Below are positions 1 through 8,231 of a DNA stretch of 25,965 bases, one piece after another (within the stretch, counting starts at the first letter, position 1; every line of letters starts with the position of its first letter). Made by a program: the position numbers and the translations under genes. The DNA is from Salinarimonas sp051117315. Its GTDB lineage: Bacteria; Pseudomonadota; Alphaproteobacteria; Rhizobiales; Beijerinckiaceae. Below the pieces are notes generated by a model, which saw nothing but the letters and a program-made list of their open reading frames with translations, searched no databases and was not told the DNA's origin. The stretch spans positions 1-25,965 of the forward strand of contig JBNPEA010000025.1 in the NCBI GenBank assembly GCA_051117315.1. Direction: 5' to 3'.

Positions 1-700
1 AGCAGCACCACGCGGATGATCTCACCGAAGGCCAGCGTGACGATGGCCAGATAGTCGCCCCGCAGCCGCCAAACCGGGAAGCCGGGGAGGACGCCCCAGA
101 ACCCGGCCAGGATGAAGGCGAGCGGCAGGCAGACCCAGAAGCCGAGGTCGAAGGTGGTGGCGAGCAGCGCGTAGGAGTACGCGCCCACCGCGTAGAACGC
201 CACGTAGCCGAGATCGAGCAGGCCCGCGAGGCCCACGACGATGTTGAGGCCCCAGCCGAGCATGACGTAGGTGAGGACGAGCGTGCCGAGGTCGACGTGA
301 TAGCGCCCGGCGCCCGGCAGGAAGGGCAGCGTCAGCGCCACCAGGATCAGCGCCGCGCCGATGGCGGTGCCGACGAAGCCCGAGTACTTCCGCAGGCCGA
401 CGGGCATCAGGTCGTCGATCTTGCCGCCGGGGCGGCGCCAGATCGTCAGGTTGAGCACGAGCCGGCCGACGAAGACGATGCCGACGGCCCAGATCACCCG
501 CTCCCAGTTCTGCTCGAGCACGAGGCCGCCGGGCGCCTGCTCGGTCTTGAGGCCCATGATCACGCCGAACAGGCCGAGCGCGATGATGGCGGAGAAGACC
601 GCATCCTTGAGCACGTGGGCGACGTCGATGCCGCCGACGGGCTTCTTCGGCCCGGCCGTGCGCGCACGCTCGCCGGGCGCCTCCTTGGTGATCACCGTCA

Positions 701-701
<1 letters not shown>
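1..701 (-). CDS. livM: Branched-chain amino-acid ABC transporter permease LivM (3' part beyond window edge)
   Basis: Inner-membrane permease that pairs with LivH to import Leu/Ile/Val or related substrates. About 233 N-terminal codons are present, and the gene continues past base 1. After a hydrophilic start come a first membrane helix (FSAIIALGLFGVIMG), a cytoplasmic-looking segment with WRRPGGKIDDLM, and then the LivM-typical run LGWGLNIVVGLAGLLDLGYV followed by AFYAVGAYSYALLA. The visible end, LRGDYLAIVTLAFGEIIR, is the conserved LivM loop that precedes the ATPase-coupling region. The ATG overlaps the livH stop by one base (TGATG), so the two are translationally coupled. The extended N-terminus with one or two extra helices is the form common in alphaproteobacteria. 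Substrate specificity cannot be read from this piece. Confidence 0.93.
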
Positions 702-1615
<914 letters not shown>

Positions 1616-1856
1616 CTAGTCGACAGCCTCGTCCCATGGAGCGCCGCGGCATCGCGCGGAACCCTCATCCCGTTCCCCTGGTCACTTTGTTGCGACCTTC
1701 TTCTCACGAGCGCCACTAAAGCGCCTCCTCGCAGCGCCGTCCATAGCCGCGTGCAAAAAAAGTGATCACGCTCGATTACGCGACAGAACTGCGCATGCGC
1801 AGGAAAAGGCGCGGCGAAACGTGGCTTTTTCCGGATAATCGACAGCGGCACGCACA

Positions 1857-1886
1857 AGGGGCGGGCGCCCCGCGGCACCCGCCCCT
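1857..1886. terminator. GC-rich hairpin, possible bidirectional terminator
   Basis: Arms AGGGGCGGG (1857-1865) and CCCGCCCCT (1878-1886) are perfect complements, and three further pairs are possible across one mismatch in the 12-base loop. It lies about 95 bases beyond the bfr stop and upstream of livH. There is no T-run on either strand, so an intrinsic terminator is only an inference. Confidence 0.35.
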
Positions 1887-1960
1887 GTCACTCCGCCGCC
1901 ACTGAGCCGCGTGCCGCGCGGATCGCCGCCCGACGGCACCCGTCGCGGCGACCCGCCCGC

Positions 1961-1976
1961 GGCCCGCTTGCGGGCC
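1961..1976 (-). terminator. Short hairpin directly after the bfr stop
   Basis: GGCCCGC (1961-1967), a two-base loop and GCGGGCC (1970-1976) form a perfect 7-bp stem starting four bases past the bfr stop codon. There is no poly-T tail. It could protect the 3' end of the bfr mRNA or weakly terminate it. Confidence 0.3.
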
Positions 1977-1979
1977 GGA

Positions 1980-2465
1980 TCAGTCGTCGCCCTCGAGCCC
2001 GCCGATGTGCTTCTGCGCGTAGAGCTGCAGGCCGACCTGCTTGATCAGCTCGAGCTGCGTCTCGAGGAAGTCGATGTGCCCCTCCTCGTCGGTGGCGAGC
2101 TCCTCGAACAGGTTCTTCGAGACGCGGTCGTTGATGCTTGCGCAGTACGACGCCGCCTCGAGGTAGAGCGCCCGTGCCTCGACCTCCGCGGCGAGGTCCG
2201 CCTCGATCACCTCGAGCACGTTCTGCCCGATGCGCAGCGGGTCGAGCTCCTGCAGGTTGGGGAAGCCCTCCAGGAAGATGATGCGCGTGACGAACTTGTC
2301 CGCGTGCTCCATCTCCTCGATGGATTCCTTGCGCCAGTACTTGGCGAGATCCTTGTAGCCCCAGTCGTCCAGCAGGCGATAGTGCAGCCAGTACTGACTG
2401 ACCGCCGTCAGCTCGCTACGCAGGCCGCGGTTGAGGTACTCGATGACCTTGGTGTCGCCCTTCAT
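1980..2465 (-). CDS. bfr: Bacterioferritin
   Basis: Haem-containing ferritin that oxidises Fe(II) at a dinuclear centre and stores it as ferric mineral in a cytosolic 24-mer. At 161 residues it has the family length, and every expected functional residue is in place. The ferroxidase ligands are E18, E51, H54, E94, E127 and H130, and the inter-subunit haem ligand is M52 (in the run ESIEEMEHADKF). This argues for a catalytically competent haem-binding subunit rather than a degenerate paralogue. A GGGGCG stretch precedes the ATG. Its neighbour bfd encodes the ferredoxin that reduces the core for iron release. An Irr-box-like motif lies 27-43 bases upstream of the start, overlapping a possible -10 (TCTAAA on the minus strand), so iron-responsive repression is likely. 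Confidence 0.97.
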   Translation of the reverse strand: MKGDTKVIEYLNRGLRSELTAVSQYWLHYRLLDDWGYKDLAKYWRKESIEEMEHADKFVTRIIFLEGFPNLQELDPLRIGQNVLEVIEADLAAEVEARALYLEAASYCASINDRVSKNLFEELATDEEGHIDFLETQLELIKQVGLQLYAQKHIGGLEGDD

Positions 2466-2491
2466 GGTCCGTCACGCCCCTTCGCGCTCAA

Positions 2492-2508
2492 TTTAGAATG
2501 ATTCCAGG
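2492..2508 (-). promoter_or_regulatory. Candidate Irr box (iron control element) upstream of bfr
   Basis: TTTAGAATGATTCCAGG on the plus strand is a good left half and a degenerate right half of the rhizobial ICE pattern TTTAGAA-N-TTCTAAA. Read toward bfr it contains TCTAAA as a possible -10. A sequence laid out the same way sits before bfd (2903-2919), which strengthens both. Confidence 0.5.
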
Positions 2509-2641
2509 GAACGGACTATCGGACAGAATCTGGGCTTTGGCAACGGGTGAGTCGTCGCAGGCGGCGGGGTTCCGGAGACATCCCCGGCGAGCAGGCGCCG
2601 ATCGGGGCCGGCTCGGGCGCCGGATCGCGCGCATGTGCCGC

Positions 2642-2890
2642 TCAGGCCACCTTCGCCTGATGCAGGCAGGCGATGCCGCAGCTCTCGGTGCAGCCCTCGA
2701 CCGCGTCGGCGGAGGCCTCGGCGAAGCTGGCGTTCATGATCTTGCGGATCGTCGTCGCGCAGCGCCCGCAGCGCGGGGCGCAGCCCAGGCAGCGATAGAC
2801 CTGCGCCGGCGTGCGCGGACCGCCCGCACCGGGGCTCATGCAGGCCTTCACTTGCTGGTCCGAGAGGACGTTGCAGGAACAGACGATCAT
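2642..2890 (-). CDS. bfd: Bacterioferritin-associated ferredoxin
   Basis: Small [2Fe-2S] protein that docks on bacterioferritin and passes electrons through the haem to release stored iron. The protein is 82 residues. The N-terminus MIVCSCNVLSDQQ gives the C-x-C pair, and the later CAPRCGRC supplies the CxxC pair, as in the BFD-like [2Fe-2S] domain. Three extra cysteines follow in the tail (EGCTESCGIAC), which are not part of the usual cluster set. The start at 2890 is chosen because family members begin MxVCxC. Opening the frame 15 codons earlier would place the regulatory motif inside the gene. It lies 176 bases upstream of bfr in the same direction but has its own Irr-like box, so it is probably transcribed separately. 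Confidence 0.9.
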   Translation of the reverse strand: MIVCSCNVLSDQQVKACMSPGAGGPRTPAQVYRCLGCAPRCGRCATTIRKIMNASFAEASADAVEGCTESCGIACLHQAKVA

Positions 2891-2902
2891 CGTGGCGTCC
2901 AG

Positions 2903-2919
2903 TTTAGAGCCATTCGAAA
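2903..2919 (-). promoter_or_regulatory. Candidate Irr box upstream of bfd
   Basis: TTTAGAGCCATTCGAAA is an imperfect palindrome matching the Irr iron-control-element pattern and lies 13-29 bases upstream of the bfd ATG. The minus-strand reading contains TCTAAA in the same position relative to the motif as in the bfr upstream region. Confidence 0.55.
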
Positions 2920-2925
2920 GTACGT

Positions 2926-2939
2926 TTGATATCAATCAC
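2926..2939 (-). promoter_or_regulatory. Possible FNR/FixK-type site upstream of bfd
   Basis: TTGATATCAATCAC fits TTGAT-N4-ATCAA at 9 of 10 defined positions (final A is C). It lies about 36-49 bases upstream of the bfd start. It is much weaker evidence than the perfect site at 8075-8088, because the region is A/T-rich and the match could be chance. Confidence 0.25.
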
Positions 2940-3052
2940 TTAGCACGAAACGGCGGAGCCTGGCAATCCGGCGCGCGCGTGCGTAGGGTACCGGATGGCG
3001 GATGATCGAGCCCTGGGCGAAGGCGCATTGTGCTCGCCGCGGAGGTCTCGCC

Positions 3053-3454
3053 ATGGACGATGCTCAATCTCGGGCGACGGCGCGCCGCGGCAGCTCGCGG
3101 CTCGACCGCATTCTCGCCGCACGCGCCGCGGCGCGAGAGCGGACCGCGCGTGCGCGGGTCCCGGCGCTCGTCGATCCGCTCGCGGACGCCCCTGGCGAGG
3201 TGGGCGTGATCGGCTCGCTCGTCCGCGGCCGCTTCGGACCGCATTCAGACGTCGATCTGCTCGTTCGCGGGCCGGTCGATACGCCCCTTCGGGTGCGCAT
3301 CGAGCAGGCGGCGGCGACGGCCCTGCGCGACCCGGGACTTCCCTACGACCTCATCCATGCCTGCGATCTCACCCCGGAGCGGCTCGAGGGGTTCGCCGAC
3401 GATTACCTCCAGCCATCCCGCCTTCGCGAAGCTTGGCGCGAAGTAACCGCGTAG
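3053..3454 (+). CDS. MNT-type nucleotidyltransferase domain protein
   Basis: Small nucleotidyltransferase-fold protein of 133 residues. The diagnostic block GSLVRGRFGPHSDVDLLV matches GSxxRGxxxxxSDxDLxV, with the two metal-binding aspartates in DVD, and a later YDLI supplies the third acidic residue. The active site therefore looks complete. Proteins of this size usually transfer a nucleotide to a protein or small molecule and are often the MNT half of HEPN/MNT toxin-antitoxin pairs (AMPylating antitoxins). No HEPN partner is visible on either side: bfd lies upstream on the other strand and ccoS converges downstream. The start is set by GGAGG at 3041-3045, seven bases before the ATG; an in-frame ATG at 3002 lacks such a site. 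Function beyond the fold is unknown. Confidence 0.75.
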   Translation: MDDAQSRATARRGSSRLDRILAARAAARERTARARVPALVDPLADAPGEVGVIGSLVRGRFGPHSDVDLLVRGPVDTPLRVRIEQAAATALRDPGLPYDLIHACDLTPERLEGFADDYLQPSRLREAWREVTA

Positions 3455-3470
3455 CCGTATCGAGCCGTCA

Positions 3471-3662
3471 TCAGCCCTCGTCCCCGCGACGCTCGATCCG
3501 CTTGGGCCGCTGCGCCTCCGGCAGGTCGTCGTCGTCGAGCACCCGCAGCGCCGCGCCCTCGAGATCGTCGTACTGGCCCTTCTTCAAGGACCAGAGGAAG
3601 CCGGCGAGGCCGAGCAGGCCGAGGCCCAGCGCGATCGGCAGGAGATAGACGATGACGTTCAC
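3471..3662 (-). CDS. ccoS: cbb3-type cytochrome oxidase assembly protein CcoS
   Basis: Tiny single-span inner-membrane protein of 63 residues, needed to put haem and copper cofactors into cbb3 oxidase. One helix is followed by the invariant-looking FLWSLKKGQYDDLEGAALRV, the hallmark of CcoS/FixS, and then an acidic-basic tail. It starts with GTG overlapping the ccoI stop (GTGA), which is the usual last position of a ccoGHIS operon. It converges on the nucleotidyltransferase gene with only 16 bases between stops, and no terminator is evident. Confidence 0.93.
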   Translation of the reverse strand: MNVIVYLLPIALGLGLLGLAGFLWSLKKGQYDDLEGAALRVLDDDDLPEAQRPKRIERRGDEG

Positions 3663-5959
3663 GGGGCGGCCTCCTCGAGACGGGCGCGGGGCGCGGGGGC
3701 GCGGGCGGGCGTGGCAGACCCGCGGGCGGTGACGGGCACGCGGCCCGGGGCGCGCGGGGCGTGCACCGGGGCGCAGATCGAGGGGCCCGATGTGGGGGGC
3801 GCGGGGGCGAGTGGGGTCACGAATCCGGGGACGGCGATCGGCCCGGGGAGGGGGTTGGAGGGCGTGGGGAGCCAGAGGTTCTGGCGCATCACCGCGAGCG
3901 CCCGGCGGGTGAGGACGAGCGCGTCCGCCACGGGGCCGAGCCGATCTCCGATGACGAGCGCATCGGCGCAGGTCTGGGCCAGGTGCGAGGCCGAGATCGG
4001 CGAGATCGAGGCGTGGGCGGCGGCCAGGGCCGGCGCGTCGTTGAGCCCGTCGCCGACCATCAGCACACGCCGTCCCTGCGCGGAGAGCCGCTCGATCAGC
4101 GCCGTCTTGTCGCCGGGCCGGGCGCCTGCGTGCCAATCCGCGACGCCGACCGCAGCGGCGGCGCGGGAGACCGGGCCCTCGCGATCGCCGGAGACGACGA
4201 GCACCCGCAGCCCCATGCGCTGGAGCCGCGCCACGGTCGCGGCGGGCTCCTCCTGCAGGGTCGGGCGCGGGGTCAGGACGGCGCGCCGCGCGCCGGGCGA
4301 GACGGCGATCGCGGGCGCGTCCGGATCGGCCGCGAGGGCGCGGGCCGCCTCCGCCGCCGCGCCGCAGAAATCGGGCGAGCCCAGCCGCGCCTCGAGCCCG
4401 TCGACGAGCGCGACGACGCCGTGACCGGGCTCCTCGCGGGCGCCGGCGAGCGGGCTCGTGTCGCGGCCCTCGCGGGAGAGCGCCAGCATCAGGGCCTTGG
4501 CCAGCGGATGCGAGGACGACTGCGCCAGCCGGGCGGCGATGGCGACGAGGTCGTCGGGCGCCTCCGCCCGGTTGGCGAGGCGCGCCTCCGGCGTCGTCAG
4601 CGTGCCGGTCTTGTCGAGGACGACCGTGTCGCAGGCGGCGATGCGCTCGACCCCGTCGCCCGCCCCGAGCAGGACGCCCGCCTTGAACAGCGCCCCCGAG
4701 ACGACGACCTGCACCGCCGGCACGGCGAGGCCGAGCGCGCAGGGGCAGGTGATGATCAGCACCGCGACCGCGGTGAGGATGGCGAAATGCGCGTCCGCGC
4801 CGGCGAGCACCCAGCCGATCGCGGTGAGCAGCGCTGTGGCGTGCACGATGGGCGAGTAGAGCCGCGCCGCGCGATCGGCGATGCGCACGTACTTGGACTT
4901 GGCGAGCAGCGCCGCGTCGAGGAGCTTGTTCACCTCCGCCACGAGCGAGCTCTCGGCGGCGGCGGTGGCGCGCACCACGAGCGCGCCCGAGACGTTGAGC
5001 GTTCCGGAATGGACGGTGGCGCCCGGCGCCACCGGCTCGTGCGCGGTCTCGCCGGTGACGAGGCTCGCATCGATCTCCGAGGTGCCCTCCTCCACCACGC
5101 CGTCCACCGCGATGCGATCGCCCGGCCGCACGGCGAGGCGCTCGCCCGCCTTGACGGCGAGGACCGGCACCTCCGTCACGCGGCCGTCCGCGTCGATCCG
5201 CCGGGCCGTGTCGCCGCGCAGAGCGATCAGGTTGCCGGCGACGGCGCGGGTGCGCTTGCGCATCGCCTGGTCGAGCACCCGGCCGGCGAGGAGGAAGGCG
5301 AGCAGCATCACGGCGGAATCGAAGTAGGCGTGCGTCGCCGAATGCGCCGTCTCCCACAGCGAGACGCCCACCGCCAGCAGCACGCCGAGCGAGATCGGCA
5401 CGTCCATGCCCAGCCGCCGGGAGCGCAGGGAGCGGATCGCGGCCCGGAAGAAGGGCTGGCCGGAATAGGCGACGGCGGGGATCGCGATCAGCGCCGAGAT
5501 CCAGTGGAACAGGTCACGGGTCACGGGATCGATGTCGGAGGCGTTGCCCGACCACACCGAGACCGAGAGCAGCATGATGTTCATCGTCGCGAAGGCGGCG
5601 ACGCCGAGCCGGGTGAGCAGGTCCTTGGTCTCGGCGCTCTCCAGCGCCTCCTCGCGCGACTGCGTGAAGGGATAGGCGCGGTAGCCCAGGCGCTCGAGCC
5701 GCGCGACGGCGTCGGCGGGATCGCCGCCCGCGTCGAGGGTCAGCGTCAGCCGTCGCGTCGTGTAGTTCAGCCGGGCCGCGCGCAGGCCCGGCGCATCGGA
5801 CACGCCGTCCTCGATCTCGCGGATGCAGGCGGCACAGGTGACGCCGTCGATCACGAGGTCGAGCCGGCAGGCGCCCTCCTCGGCGGGGGTGACGAAGGCC
5901 GAGTAGTCGACGCGGTCGGCCCGCGGGGTGCCGGCCGCGAGCGCGGGGGAGACGCTCAC
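3659..5959 (-). CDS. ccoI: Copper-transporting P-type ATPase CcoI/FixI (C-terminus looks corrupted)
   Basis: P1B-type ATPase that moves Cu(I) across the inner membrane for cbb3 oxidase assembly, about 766 residues. Visible elements in order are the heavy-metal-associated domain with CAAC (DGVTCAACIREIEDGV), the CPC copper site in TCPCALGLAVP, the phosphorylation motif DKTGTLTTP, an SSSHPLAKAL loop, and the hinge MVGDGLNDAPALAAA. The GTG at 5957-5959 lies just after the ccoH stop; a TTG at 5966-5968 overlapping that stop (TTGA) is an alternative. After MRQNLWL (around base 3880) the sequence should continue with two hydrophobic helices. Instead, Pro, Ser, Thr and His replace the expected Ala, Leu, Ile, Met and Asn, giving PTPSNPLPGPIAVPGFVTP and then a Pro/Arg tail. 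The frame stays open, and the substitutions are mostly toward C on the coding strand, so the C-terminal ~80 codons are probably misread. Confidence 0.9.
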   Translation of the reverse strand: MSVSPALAAGTPRADRVDYSAFVTPAEEGACRLDLVIDGVTCAACIREIEDGVSDAPGLRAARLNYTTRRLTLTLDAGGDPADAVARLERLGYRAYPFTQSREEALESAETKDLLTRLGVAAFATMNIMLLSVSVWSGNASDIDPVTRDLFHWISALIAIPAVAYSGQPFFRAAIRSLRSRRLGMDVPISLGVLLAVGVSLWETAHSATHAYFDSAVMLLAFLLAGRVLDQAMRKRTRAVAGNLIALRGDTARRIDADGRVTEVPVLAVKAGERLAVRPGDRIAVDGVVEEGTSEIDASLVTGETAHEPVAPGATVHSGTLNVSGALVVRATAAAESSLVAEVNKLLDAALLAKSKYVRIADRAARLYSPIVHATALLTAIGWVLAGADAHFAILTAVAVLIITCPCALGLAVPAVQVVVSGALFKAGVLLGAGDGVERIAACDTVVLDKTGTLTTPEARLANRAEAPDDLVAIAARLAQSSSHPLAKALMLALSREGRDTSPLAGAREEPGHGVVALVDGLEARLGSPDFCGAAAEAARALAADPDAPAIAVSPGARRAVLTPRPTLQEEPAATVARLQRMGLRVLVVSGDREGPVSRAAAAVGVADWHAGARPGDKTALIERLSAQGRRVLMVGDGLNDAPALAAAHASISPISASHLAQTCADALVIGDRLGPVADALVLTRRALAVMRQNLWLPTPSNPLPGPIAVPGFVTPLAPAPPTSGPSICAPVHAPRAPGRVPVTARGSATPARAPAPRARLEEAAP

Positions 5960-5964
5960 GGGCT

Positions 5965-6489
5965 TCAATCCACCAGGATGCGGTTGCGGGAGCGGAACAG
6001 GACCTCGTCGTCGCGCACGAGCTCGGTCACCAGCGTCCAGCGGCCCGGATCGGGGCTGTCGACGAAGACGGCCTCGTAGCGGCCGGGCGCGATCTCGACG
6101 ATCGGGCCCGTGGCGTCGAGGCTCATGTCCGCCGGCGCCGCGAGGCGCGCCGTGCCGGCGAGCCCGGCGAGCGGGACGCCGTCCTTGTCGGACACCGCGA
6201 AGGCGGCGGCGACGAGCCCGTCCGGCCGGCGGGCGACGCGCACATCGACGCCCCAGCCGCGCGCACGCTGGGCCGCGCTCGCCGCCAGCGTGTCGTTGAA
6301 CTCCTGGCTCGCGCGGTAGGCGCTCTCCACCTCGAGCCCGCGGAAGGTGGACGACGCCATCTTCAGCAGGAAGACGTTCATGAGGAAGATCACGCCGAAG
6401 AACGCGACCAGGATGAGGAGGACCTTGCGGCCGGTCACGGGCCGGCCGCCGGGGACGTAGTCGCTGACGAGCCGATCGGGGGAAGTCAT
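5965..6489 (-). CDS. ccoH: cbb3 oxidase assembly protein FixH/CcoH
   Basis: Single-span inner-membrane protein of 174 residues that works with CcoI/FixI in cbb3 oxidase maturation. A short hydrophilic N-terminus with PVTGRKVLLILVAFFGVIF leads into one transmembrane helix. This is followed by the family's periplasmic segment: VESAYRASQEFNDTL, then a beta-rich domain ending in YEAVFVDSPDPGRWTLVTEL. An AGGAG sequence lies upstream of the ATG. It sits between ccoG and ccoI, and its stop is only a few bases from, or overlaps, the ccoI start, as expected for co-translated members of one operon. Confidence 0.92.
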   Translation of the reverse strand: MTSPDRLVSDYVPGGRPVTGRKVLLILVAFFGVIFLMNVFLLKMASSTFRGLEVESAYRASQEFNDTLAASAAQRARGWGVDVRVARRPDGLVAAAFAVSDKDGVPLAGLAGTARLAAPADMSLDATGPIVEIAPGRYEAVFVDSPDPGRWTLVTELVRDDEVLFRSRNRILVD

Positions 6490-6511
6490 CGCTCTCTCGC
6501 TCCTGTGGTGT

Positions 6512-6528
6512 GGCCCGCTCAGCGGGCC
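6512..6528 (-). other. Hairpin at the ccoG stop codon
   Basis: GGCCCGC, a three-base loop that is the complement of the ccoG stop codon, and GCGGGCC form a perfect 7-bp stem between ccoG and ccoH. There is no T-run. It may tune mRNA stability or read-through inside the operon; this is inference from the fold only. Confidence 0.3.
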
Positions 6529-8012
6529 GGCTGAATGAAATGGTCCCGGGCGACCGCGCTCTCGGCGCCGTCCGGCGCCTCGAGCACGAAGGAGATCGCG
6601 CGGCTCTCCGGCGTGCCTGCGACGGGGGTCTCGGTGACGAGCACACGCAGCTCGCGGGTCCGCGCCGGGCCGATGGTGACCGACAGCGTGTCCGGATCGA
6701 GGTTGGGCGCTCCGATCGCCTCCACCAGCGCATCGTCGAGCCCCTCGAGCGAGAGGGTGAAGGCGCGCTCCTCGAGCGCCTTGTTGGCGACGCGCACCGT
6801 GTAGGCGTTGCGGATCGAGCCGTCCGAGAGCAGCACGTAGACCGGGTTGCGGTCGTGCAACGCCGAGACGTCGAGCGAGGCGCGCACGGCGAGGTGATAG
6901 GCCATGAACAGCGCGATGCCGACGATGAGGACCGCATAGAGGACGGTGCGGGCACGCACGATCTTGGGCTTCTCCTCGGGCAGGTTCTGCTGGCGGCGCT
7001 CGAGGTTGTACTCCGAGTCGTAGGCGATCAGCCCCTTCGGACGGCCGATCTTCTCCATCACGCCGTCGCAGGCGTCGATGCACAGGCCGCACTGCACGCA
7101 GCCGAGCTGCATGCCGTCGCGGATGTCCACCCCGGTCGGGCAGACGGCGACGCACTGGTTGCAGTCGATGCAGTCGCCGGCCTTCTCGCCCCTCTCGACG
7201 AGCGCCTTGTTCTTCTTCATCGAGCCGCGCGGCTCGCCGCGGTCGAACTTGTAGGTGACGTTGAGCGCGTGCTCGTCCGTGAGAGCCGCCTGGATGCGCG
7301 GCCAGGGGCACATGTAGGTGCAGACCTGCTCGCGCATGAAGCCCGCGAGCGTGTAGGTGGTGAAGGTGAGGATGCCGATCCAGACATAGGCGACGACGGG
7401 CGCCTGCAGCGTCGCGAGCTCCCAGACCAGCGTCGGCGCGTCGGAGAAGTAGAGCACCCAGGCGCCGCCGGTCCACCAGGCGATCATCAGCCAGACGACG
7501 TGCTTGCCCGACGAGCGGGCCACGCGGCTCGGCGTCCAGCCGCCGTTGTAGAGCTTGATGCGCTCGCGCCGGTCGCCCTCGAAGAAGCGCTCCACCGCGA
7601 GGAACAGGTCCGTCCACACCGTCTGCGGGCAGAGATAGCCGCACCAGACGCGGCCCGCGACGGCGTTCATCAGGAAGAGGATGAAGGCCGCGAGGATCAG
7701 GAGCCCCGAGAGGTAGACGATCTCCTGCGGCCAGATCTCGATGAAGAAGAAGTAGAAGCGCCGGGCGGGGAAGTCGATCAGGACCGCCTGGTCGGGCGCG
7801 TTCGGCCCGCGGTCCCAGCGCACGAACGGCAGCAGATAGTAGACGCCGAGCGTCAGAACCAGAACGGCCCACTTGATGCGGCGGAAGGTGCCGTCGACCT
7901 TCTGGACGTAGAGCTGCGCGCGCTTGGCGTAGAGCGGCCCCTCTATGAGGGTCTCCTCCACGTCCGACGCGTCGGCGTCGCGGGGCTTGTTCGGTAGTGC
8001 CGTGTCGGCCAT
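6519..8012 (-). CDS. ccoG: cbb3 oxidase accessory protein CcoG/FixG (polyferredoxin)
   Basis: Integral membrane iron-sulphur protein of 497 residues, thought to reduce Cu(II) to Cu(I) for cbb3 oxidase assembly. The N-terminal half has several membrane segments with the motifs CGYLCPQTVW and CTYMCPWPRIQ. The middle has two 4Fe-4S clusters: CIDCNQCVAVCP, and CVQCGLCIDACD with a preceding GMQLG. The C-terminal third, beginning near a last helix and HDRNPVYVLLSDG, is the immunoglobulin-like periplasmic domain. The ATG at 8012 is preferred over the GTG at 8048 because homologues begin close to it. It is the first gene of the operon, and a perfect FNR/FixK box lies 63-76 bases upstream of its start, so induction at low oxygen is expected. 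Confidence 0.95.
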   Translation of the reverse strand: MADTALPNKPRDADASDVEETLIEGPLYAKRAQLYVQKVDGTFRRIKWAVLVLTLGVYYLLPFVRWDRGPNAPDQAVLIDFPARRFYFFFIEIWPQEIVYLSGLLILAAFILFLMNAVAGRVWCGYLCPQTVWTDLFLAVERFFEGDRRERIKLYNGGWTPSRVARSSGKHVVWLMIAWWTGGAWVLYFSDAPTLVWELATLQAPVVAYVWIGILTFTTYTLAGFMREQVCTYMCPWPRIQAALTDEHALNVTYKFDRGEPRGSMKKNKALVERGEKAGDCIDCNQCVAVCPTGVDIRDGMQLGCVQCGLCIDACDGVMEKIGRPKGLIAYDSEYNLERRQQNLPEEKPKIVRARTVLYAVLIVGIALFMAYHLAVRASLDVSALHDRNPVYVLLSDGSIRNAYTVRVANKALEERAFTLSLEGLDDALVEAIGAPNLDPDTLSVTIGPARTRELRVLVTETPVAGTPESRAISFVLEAPDGAESAVARDHFIQPAR

Positions 8013-8074
8013 GGCGGGGGAACTCGCTGATCCGTCTTGCGCGATCACCCTGCCGCGCCGGTCGTCCGGCCGCG

Positions 8075-8088
8075 TTGATCGTGATCAA
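8075..8088 (-). promoter_or_regulatory. FNR/FixK-family binding site (anaerobox) of ccoG operon
   Basis: TTGATCGTGATCAA is a perfect match to TTGAT-N4-ATCAA and fully palindromic. It lies 63-76 bases before the ccoG start, a position compatible with class II activation around -40 of a ccoG transcript. FixK/FNR control of fixGHIS is well established in rhizobia. Confidence 0.8.
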
Positions 8089-8231
8089 TGGCCCCGTTCG
8101 GCCGCGGGGACGGGATGTCGCAGGCGGTCGCGTTCCGACGTATTCGACGCGCATTGCGCGGGGCCGCTTCCATCTGAGGAAACCATGGCGCGACTGTTCG
8201 TCCTCAAGAGCACGCATAAATCGCAATTTCC

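Larger units (their letters stand above)
1616..1979. other. Intergenic region between livH and bfr (leader of livH, 3' side of bfr)
   Basis: A 364-base gap with no convincing gene; the short open frames here have no ribosome site or family resemblance. The part next to livH (about 1616-1830) is the least GC-rich stretch nearby, including an A-run at about 1756-1762. It is the likely place of the livH promoter, which reads on the minus strand. I could not pick a convincing -35/-10 pair or a sigma-54 element. The part next to bfr holds two GC hairpins, listed separately. Confidence 0.6.

Noticed and set aside
1730..1775. Sigma-54 promoter for livH
   Set aside because: The T-run followed by TTGCAC on the minus strand resembles a -12 element, but no GG-containing -24 element lies at the right distance.
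3471..5357. A 628-codon open frame on the minus strand overlapping ccoI
   Set aside because: Only its last ~63 codons (ccoS) are real; the rest is an Arg/Ala-rich out-of-frame reading of ccoI, typical of very GC-rich DNA.
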